From Candidatus Micrarchaeaceae archaeon (GTDB lineage Archaea > Micrarchaeota > Micrarchaeia > Micrarchaeales > CABMGC01): a DNA stretch of 6,353 nucleotides. Positions within the stretch are counted from its first letter, which is position 1. Each line of letters starts with the position of its first letter. Below, one piece after another: positions 1 through 4,649 of the stretch. The stretch covers positions 1 through 6,353 of the forward strand of contig DAIDAD010000034.1 of NCBI GenBank assembly GCA_027310795.1, written 5' to 3'. The position numbers and the translations under genes were made by a program. The notes under the pieces were generated by a model that was given only the letters and a program-made list of their open reading frames with translations, was not told the origin of the DNA and made no database searches.

Positions 1-13
1 ATATTAACACCGA

Positions 14-21
14 TTAAATAT
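14..21 (+). promoter_or_regulatory. Possible TATA-like box near the dehydratase start
   Basis: TTAAATAT lies at the very left of the window. If it is a TATA box, transcription would begin about 26 bases downstream, near 43-45, which would make ATG 50 the first usable start with an almost leaderless mRNA and exclude ATG 20 and 35. Only 13 bases precede it, so the upstream recognition element cannot be judged. An alternative is that this is the tail of an upstream gene, since frame 1 is open from base 1 to the TGA at 28-30. Confidence 0.25.
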
Positions 22-979
22 GCTTGTTGATGGTATGCCAGAAAAACTGATGCGGACAGAGAAATTCAGCATTAATAAGAATGCACTCAAAATTAAAAAT
101 GCTTACGTTTACGGGTCAAAGGTTCTTAAGCGCATTTCAATGGACCGAAGGAAGACATCTGACAAGCGCAGCAATGGGGCTGTGCTTGTGATAGGAGGAA
201 GCTCGTCGTATCATGGCGCGCCTGCGCTTTCCGGTTTTGCAGCATATAATTCCTTGGCTGCGCTGCGCGCAGGAGCAGGATATGTAAAGGCAGTAGTGCC
301 TTCAGCTGTGCTTGCACAGGTAAGGGGCCTTTCTGCAGACATAATAGTATCGCATGCAGGGAAAAACAGCATATTATGCAATGGCTTAGTCAAGAAGGAG
401 ATTTCAGCCGCAGATGCAATGGCCATCGGCATGGGCTTTGGCAGGAGCGCGGCAGCTGCCTCTGCCGCAAGGAAGATAATAAGCATAGCAATTGCGATGA
501 ATAAGAGGGTTGTGATTGATGCTGATGCGATACGCAGCATAAAGGTTTTCGCAGGCGCAAAAGCCCTGGGCAGCAACGTTGTTATAACTCCGAATGAGCA
601 TGAGTTCTCTTTCATTGCAGGGCCTGTGCCAAATGAAGTGAGCATGCGCGGAAGAATAAATGCCGCCGAAAAGCTCGCCCGTGCCTATTCCACAAACGTC
701 GTACTCAAGGGACACGCTACCATAATAACAGATGGGGTTAAAACTACGGTGAATAAGGCGAAGAGTTCTGCGCTTGCAGTGATGGGCACAGGTGATGTCC
801 TGTCAGGTATAATAGCAGGACTGGCTGTCAATACGGATAGTGTATATGACGCAGCTGTTGCAGGAGTCTATCTGCACAGCGCAGTGGGGGATATGCTATA
901 TAAGAGGATTGGTGCCCACATTATAGCTAGCGATGTTGCAAAAGGCATCCCTGCATTCTTTCAAAAGCATCGGGGTTAG
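20..979 (+). CDS. nnrD: ADP-dependent NAD(P)H-hydrate dehydratase (YjeF C-terminal / carbohydrate kinase-like family)
   Basis: This enzyme dehydrates the S form of NAD(P)HX, a damaged hydrated cofactor, back to NAD(P)H in the cytoplasm, using ADP in bacteria and archaea. The ribokinase-like fold shows as a glycine-rich VLVIGGS strand-loop (residues 55-61), an ALRAGAGYVK helix-strand (81-90), VIDADA (165-170), TPNEHEF (190-196), VLKG (228-231) and the nucleotide-binding, catalytic GTGDVLSG loop (256-263, D259). HSAVGD (286-291) and IASD (302-305) close the domain as usual. At 319 aa it is longer than a bare dehydratase domain because of about 50 residues before VLVIGGS. VLKRI (35-39) resembles the segment that precedes this domain in archaeal Nnr proteins, so a start at the internal Met41 (140) is unlikely. 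Starts at ATG 20, 35 or 50 remain open; none has a good Shine-Dalgarno. The NnrE epimerase domain, often fused N-terminally in archaea, is absent, and an in-frame TAA at 5-7 rules out an in-frame upstream extension. First of a three-gene cluster. Confidence 0.9.
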   Translation: MLVDGMPEKLMRTEKFSINKNALKIKNAYVYGSKVLKRISMDRRKTSDKRSNGAVLVIGGSSSYHGAPALSGFAAYNSLAALRAGAGYVKAVVPSAVLAQVRGLSADIIVSHAGKNSILCNGLVKKEISAADAMAIGMGFGRSAAAASAARKIISIAIAMNKRVVIDADAIRSIKVFAGAKALGSNVVITPNEHEFSFIAGPVPNEVSMRGRINAAEKLARAYSTNVVLKGHATIITDGVKTTVNKAKSSALAVMGTGDVLSGIIAGLAVNTDSVYDAAVAGVYLHSAVGDMLYKRIGAHIIASDVAKGIPAFFQKHRG

Positions 980-984
980 AAAAT

Positions 985-2241
985 ATGGGGCTGAAGATAA
1001 GCAAATACATCTTCGACAACGTGCACGGGCATATAGGACTCACCGACGTTGAACTGAAGGTCATAGACAGCACGATATTCCAGAGGCTGCGCAGAATAAG
1101 GCAGACAGGATGCGTAGACTTCGTTTACCCCGGCGCAATACACACAAGGTTCTCGCATTCCATAGGCACGATGTTCCTGATGGGGAAATTCCTGTCCACT
1201 GCAAAGAAAGGAGGCGACTCATTGGCAGATGACGACGACGAGGTGCAGCGCATGCGGCTTGCCGCGCTGCTGCATGACATAGGCCATTATCCATTCTCGC
1301 ACACCATAGAACAGGTTGCGGTAAATGAATTCGGTGCTATGAACCACGAAGCGCTTGGCGCGGGGTTCATAAAGAAATTCCTTAAGGAAAAACTGGATAA
1401 TTACAGCACAGCTGACATCGCAGGGATAATTGAGAAGAAGGGGAAGAGCAGCCTGAAGGCGCTGCTCTCTTCAGCTTTTGACGTCGATAAATGCGACTAT
1501 CTGTTGAGGGACTCGTATTACACTGGGGTGTCATATGGGGAGATAGAGGTCGACAGGCTTATCCAGACGATGTCCATAGAGGATGGGAGGATCATATTCG
1601 ACAGGGATGAGACAGAGCTGGAGAGCTTCCTCCTCGGAAGATACCACATGTACAGAGCGATCTACCACCACAAGACGGTAGTCGGATTTGAGCAGATGCT
1701 GAAGCGCGCGTTCGGGATGCTTGTCAAGGAAGGCGAGGTAAGGAATCCAAAGGACATTGCAAGCGAGGACAATGAGATTGAGATATCAGGATATGATGAT
1801 AATATGCTGAGCCAGAAGATGCATGAATATGCGTTAAATGGAAGAAACAAAGGGCTCAGGGATCTGGTGCAGGCGCTGATAAAGAGGGTGCCTGCGGCAC
1901 TGGTTTACATGGAGCCCAGGCCTGCAGGCGATGCTGCCGGCAATGCGATTGAAAAGAGGATAGCGCGGATGGAAGCGGACAGCAAAGAACTCAACAAGTT
2001 TGCGGAGAAGTGCGGGGCTGACCCAATGTGGATATTCCCGATAAGCCTCAGGAAGCTCAGCCTCATAGACGAGAAATCAGATTTGTACATAAGGAAGGAT
2101 AAGGAGATAAAAAGCCTTAAGAGCTCTGATTCCCTGATAATGCGGATGATAGGCAGCATGACGCTTTATGACACGCGTGTTTATGCAAAACAGGAATATG
2201 CGAAAAGGGCCAGGCAGGCTCTCATGCAAGGGAGATATTGA
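985..2241 (+). CDS. HD-domain phosphohydrolase, SAMHD1/dGTPase-like (COG1078 type)
   Basis: A 418-aa cytoplasmic metal-dependent phosphohydrolase whose N-terminal half follows SAMHD1, the dNTP triphosphohydrolase, closely. IFQRLRRIRQTG (31-42) and VYPGAIHTRFSHS (47-59) match the SAMHD1 segment that ends in the first metal ligand, here H58. LLHDIGHYPFSH (95-106) supplies H97 and D98 plus H101 and the catalytic-position H106. NHE (120-122) matches the H233 region, and DVDKCDYLLRD (166-176) supplies the last ligand D168 with K169, Y172 and D176 at substrate-contact positions. R55 and Q40 correspond to SAMHD1 R164 and Q149. The C-terminal 110 residues or so are basic, diverged and unassigned. Alignments are by eye from memory of the family. 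The gene starts at ATG 985, five bases after the dehydratase stop, with only a weak GGGG (972-975) upstream, and overlaps argS by one base. The expected activity is dNTP or NTP hydrolysis; the substrate cannot be read from the sequence. Cas3/Cas10-type HD nucleases fit less well, because the VDKxDYLLRD block is typical of the dGTPase branch. Confidence 0.9.
   Translation: MGLKISKYIFDNVHGHIGLTDVELKVIDSTIFQRLRRIRQTGCVDFVYPGAIHTRFSHSIGTMFLMGKFLSTAKKGGDSLADDDDEVQRMRLAALLHDIGHYPFSHTIEQVAVNEFGAMNHEALGAGFIKKFLKEKLDNYSTADIAGIIEKKGKSSLKALLSSAFDVDKCDYLLRDSYYTGVSYGEIEVDRLIQTMSIEDGRIIFDRDETELESFLLGRYHMYRAIYHHKTVVGFEQMLKRAFGMLVKEGEVRNPKDIASEDNEIEISGYDDNMLSQKMHEYALNGRNKGLRDLVQALIKRVPAALVYMEPRPAGDAAGNAIEKRIARMEADSKELNKFAEKCGADPMWIFPISLRKLSLIDEKSDLYIRKDKEIKSLKSSDSLIMRMIGSMTLYDTRVYAKQEYAKRARQALMQGRY
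2230..2234 (+). promoter_or_regulatory. Shine-Dalgarno GGGAG for argS
   Basis: GGGAG lies six bases before ATG 2241 and inside the last codons of the HD gene. It decides between the TTG at 2238 and the ATG at 2241 in favour of the ATG. The TGA of the upstream gene (2239-2241) overlaps this ATG by one base (TGATG), an arrangement typical of translational coupling. It is the clearest ribosome binding site in the window. Confidence 0.7.
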
Positions 2242-4136
2242 TGGAGTGCACTTCAAAACATGCAAAGGCCGAGTTCTTTGAGATGCTGCGCTCTGCGATA
2301 GCAGCAGAGTTCCCAGATGCAAAGATAGATGACAGCGACATATATGGGTGCATGTCAGTCCCAAAATCGGAATTCGGCGACCTTAGCTCGAGCATATGCA
2401 TAAGGATGGCGAAGCTGCGCGGGGTAAAGCCGTATGACGCAGCTGAATCAATAATCAAAAGATGCGCTCCATTGCTTGGAAAGGGCATGATAAAGGAACT
2501 GGCTAACGCCAACGGTTACATAAACGCGCTGTTTGACGAGAAGAAGTATGCTGCAGAGACCATAACTTCAGTTATGGAACTAAAAAGCAGCTATGGCAGC
2601 AGCGGCATAGGCAAGGGCGGCAGGGTGATGGTGGAATACCCGAGCGTGAATCCGAACAAGGCATGGCACATCGGGCACCTGCTGAACGCGCTCATAGGGG
2701 ACAGCATGTCTAATATATTAGAGGCATGCGGCTATTCGGTGGAGCGCGAGAATTACATAGACGACTTAGGCATACAAATCGCGGAGAGCCTGTGGGGCTA
2801 TCTCAACATAGGCGGGAAGCCTGACAAGAAGTTCGATACATGGCTTGGGGAGCAGTATGTCAAAGTAAACCAGATGATGGAGAAGCAGGAAGTTAAGGCG
2901 GAGATAGAGGCGCTGATGAAGAGCATGGAAATCAGCGGCTCTGAAGAATCTAAAAAAGCGAGGAAGCTTGCTGAGGAATGCGTGAGGGCGCAGTGCCAGA
3001 CCGCAGCCGCATACGGAATCTACCAGGATGTGATGATGTGGGAGAGCGACATATTAAGGACAGGCATGCTCCAGAAGGCTATCGACATCGCAATTCAAAA
3101 GGGCGCGGCCATGAAAGCAGCAGACGGCAAGTATGCAGGCTGCATCGTCGTCGACCTTAAGAAACTGAAGGGCATGGCCAAGGATTTCGACAATCCGAAT
3201 GAAGAGGCAAAGGTATTGATAAGGAGCAATGGGACTGCAACATACCTTGCGAAGGACCTTGCATTCCATATGTGGAAGTTAGGAATTCTTAAAGGGGATT
3301 TCAAGTATTCAGTATTCACGGAAAAGCAGGGAAACGGAAAGCCCCTTTACAGCACAGGCGAAAACGGAACGCAGATGGAATTCGGCGGAGCAGAGAGCGC
3401 AGTCAATGTAATAGGATCTGAACAGAGATACCAGCAGCTTATACTGAAAAGCATGTTTTCGCTTATGGGGATGGACGATGCCGCACATGGCCTTGTCCAC
3501 ATAGCATACGGCGAAGTGAGCCTTAAGGAAGGCGCCCTTAGCGGAAGGAGCGGTGGGTGGATGGGAAAGGAGCACACGTACACTGCAGATGCAATCCTCG
3601 ATGAAGCAAGAAAAAGGGTCTCTGAAAAGGCAAAGGAGAGCAGGAAAAAGATAGATACAGAAGAGGTTGCGGCTGCGGTCTCAGTTGGCGCAGTGAGATT
3701 CGAGTTCCTTAAGACAAACCCTGAGAAAAGAGTGGTGTTTTCATGGGACGACGCGCTGAATTTCGAGGGAAACAGCGGGCCGTACTGCATGTACACATAT
3801 GCAAGGGCATGCAGCATAATAGAAAGGTATGGGAAGGAGGTTGCTGTGCAGGGCATAGACTTCGGCAGCGTCGGCAGGAGCCAGGACTTCGCGCTCGTAA
3901 AAAGCATTTCAAGGGCGCAGGAAGTCATTGAGAAAGCAGCTTTGGAGCACAGGTCGGACATAATTGCAGATTATCTTATAGAACTGTCTTCTGAATTCAG
4001 CAAGTTTTATGAGAGCACGAAGGTGATAGGAAGCGGGAGCGCGGAGCCTTTCAGGATAGCGCTTGTTGCAGCAGCCGTGCAGGTGCTGAGGAACTTCATG
4101 AACAGCATTGGGATGAACCCTGTCCAGAAGATGTAA
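2241..4136 (+). CDS. argS: Arginyl-tRNA synthetase
   Basis: A 631-aa class Ia synthetase that charges tRNA-Arg with arginine using ATP. Residues 1 to about 110 form the ArgRS-specific N-terminal domain that contacts the tRNA. The catalytic Rossmann core begins with VEYPSVNPNKAWHIGH (131-146), which contains the HIGH signature. RENYIDDLG (169-177) is the typical ArgRS segment that follows. NGTATYLAKD (330-339) is the conserved substrate-side strand, with Asn where many relatives have Asp. GALSGRSG (431-438) stands in place of KMSK, as in many archaeal ArgRS. The C-terminal DALR anticodon-binding domain starts around WDDALNFEGNSGPY (502-515) and ends in the family-like tail NPVQKM. Length is normal for the family and no frameshift is visible. 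The start is ATG 2241, preceded by GGGAG and overlapping the HD gene stop; TTG 2238 would add one residue. It is the last gene of the cluster and is followed by a T-rich run. Confidence 0.97.
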   Translation: MECTSKHAKAEFFEMLRSAIAAEFPDAKIDDSDIYGCMSVPKSEFGDLSSSICIRMAKLRGVKPYDAAESIIKRCAPLLGKGMIKELANANGYINALFDEKKYAAETITSVMELKSSYGSSGIGKGGRVMVEYPSVNPNKAWHIGHLLNALIGDSMSNILEACGYSVERENYIDDLGIQIAESLWGYLNIGGKPDKKFDTWLGEQYVKVNQMMEKQEVKAEIEALMKSMEISGSEESKKARKLAEECVRAQCQTAAAYGIYQDVMMWESDILRTGMLQKAIDIAIQKGAAMKAADGKYAGCIVVDLKKLKGMAKDFDNPNEEAKVLIRSNGTATYLAKDLAFHMWKLGILKGDFKYSVFTEKQGNGKPLYSTGENGTQMEFGGAESAVNVIGSEQRYQQLILKSMFSLMGMDDAAHGLVHIAYGEVSLKEGALSGRSGGWMGKEHTYTADAILDEARKRVSEKAKESRKKIDTEEVAAAVSVGAVRFEFLKTNPEKRVVFSWDDALNFEGNSGPYCMYTYARACSIIERYGKEVAVQGIDFGSVGRSQDFALVKSISRAQEVIEKAALEHRSDIIADYLIELSSEFSKFYESTKVIGSGSAEPFRIALVAAAVQVLRNFMNSIGMNPVQKM

Positions 4137-4138
4137 GC

Positions 4139-4146
4139 ATAATAAG
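4139..4146 (+). promoter_or_regulatory. TATA-like box before the pilin-like gene
   Basis: ATAATAAG is centred about 27 bases upstream of ATG 4169. This is the spacing at which archaeal TATA boxes place the transcription start, so transcription would begin at or next to the ATG and give a leaderless mRNA. No Shine-Dalgarno precedes the gene, which fits. The match to the consensus is imperfect and the region is short, so this is an inference from spacing and A/T richness. Confidence 0.4.
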
Positions 4147-4156
4147 TCTTCTTTTC
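4147..4156 (+). terminator. T-rich run, possible archaeal terminator after argS
   Basis: TCTTCTTTTC follows the argS stop by about ten bases and has seven T in ten bases. Archaeal RNA polymerase can terminate at T-rich runs without a hairpin, and none is seen here. It is short and interrupted by C, so at best a weak terminator. Its position between the last gene of the cluster and the next gene is the main argument for it. Confidence 0.3.
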
Positions 4157-4168
4157 GTATTGGTTATC

Positions 4169-4645
4169 ATGAAGCTGCAATCCGCAACGGAATATCTTGC
4201 AAGCTACGGTTGGACAGTGCTAATAATAGCGCTCGTGCTCATCGGCCTGTTCTACATAGGCGTGTTCTCAAACAAGCAGGTGACCAGCAACTGCATATTC
4301 CCCGGTGGTTCACTCGCATGCACCAATATCTACATAGCGGGCAACGGGCTGCTGACCGCTGACGTCCAACAGGGCGGCACTTATCCCATAAACGTAACAG
4401 CGATAGGGTGCAACACGAATTCCGCGCAGGCGGTCACAACAAACGACATAAATCCGCCAGGCAACACCGTATATATGATAGCGCACCAGATATACCAGTT
4501 CACGGCCCAGTGCTACAACGATTCGACAGCTTATTCGGGAAATCCAGGCGATGTATACACAGGATATTTTATCCTGCAGTATCTTGACACTTACACCGGA
4601 CTTCCAACAACAGCTTACGCGCAGATACAGGTGAAGGTCACTTAG
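4169..4645 (+). CDS. Class III signal peptide, type IV pilin-like surface protein
   Basis: A 158-aa small exported protein. The N-terminus is MKL followed by QSATEYLASYGW and a hydrophobic helix (residues about 14-33). This is the class III signal peptide pattern, in which a prepilin peptidase cuts before Q4, leaving a mature protein with Q1 and the conserved pilin Glu at position 5. The rest is short, polar and beta-strand-like, rich in Thr, Asn, Tyr and Gly, with four Cys (C42, C51, C81, C115) that could form two disulfides and two N-glycosylation sequons (N75, N117). Leu at the predicted -1 position replaces the more usual Gly. ATG 4169 is preferred over TTG 4160 because it gives the short charged leader and fits a TATA-like box 27 bases upstream. 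No pilus ATPase, platform protein or peptidase is visible nearby. It may be a pilus subunit or a membrane-anchored surface protein; the globular part is not recognised. Confidence 0.8.
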   Translation: MKLQSATEYLASYGWTVLIIALVLIGLFYIGVFSNKQVTSNCIFPGGSLACTNIYIAGNGLLTADVQQGGTYPINVTAIGCNTNSAQAVTTNDINPPGNTVYMIAHQIYQFTAQCYNDSTAYSGNPGDVYTGYFILQYLDTYTGLPTTAYAQIQVKVT

Positions 4646-4649
4646 AATA

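Noticed and set aside
211..715. Minus-strand frames of 144 and 103 codons inside the dehydratase gene
   Set aside because: They are antisense to the conserved ribokinase-like core, and their Ala-rich composition comes from complementary GCN/TGC codons.
140..979. Shorter dehydratase start at ATG 140
   Set aside because: It would remove the VLKRI segment that resembles the conserved linker before the dehydratase core, and it has no better ribosome binding site.
3531..3554. Missing KMSK motif in arginyl-tRNA synthetase as a sign of inactivation
   Set aside because: Many arginyl-tRNA synthetases lack a canonical KMSK, and the SGRSG segment here is the usual archaeal replacement; the rest of the active site is intact.
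3347..3961. 204-codon open frame on the minus strand inside argS
   Set aside because: It lies fully antisense to the conserved, well-supported ArgRS catalytic and anticodon-binding region. Its product is a Ser/Leu/Ala-rich sequence with no recognisable motif, as expected from the complement of this codon use.
4560..4576. 7-bp inverted repeat with a TTT loop near the end of the pilin-like gene
   Set aside because: It is inside coding sequence about 70 bases before the stop, is not followed by a T-run, and a 7-bp match is expected about once by chance in a window of this size over a few loop lengths.
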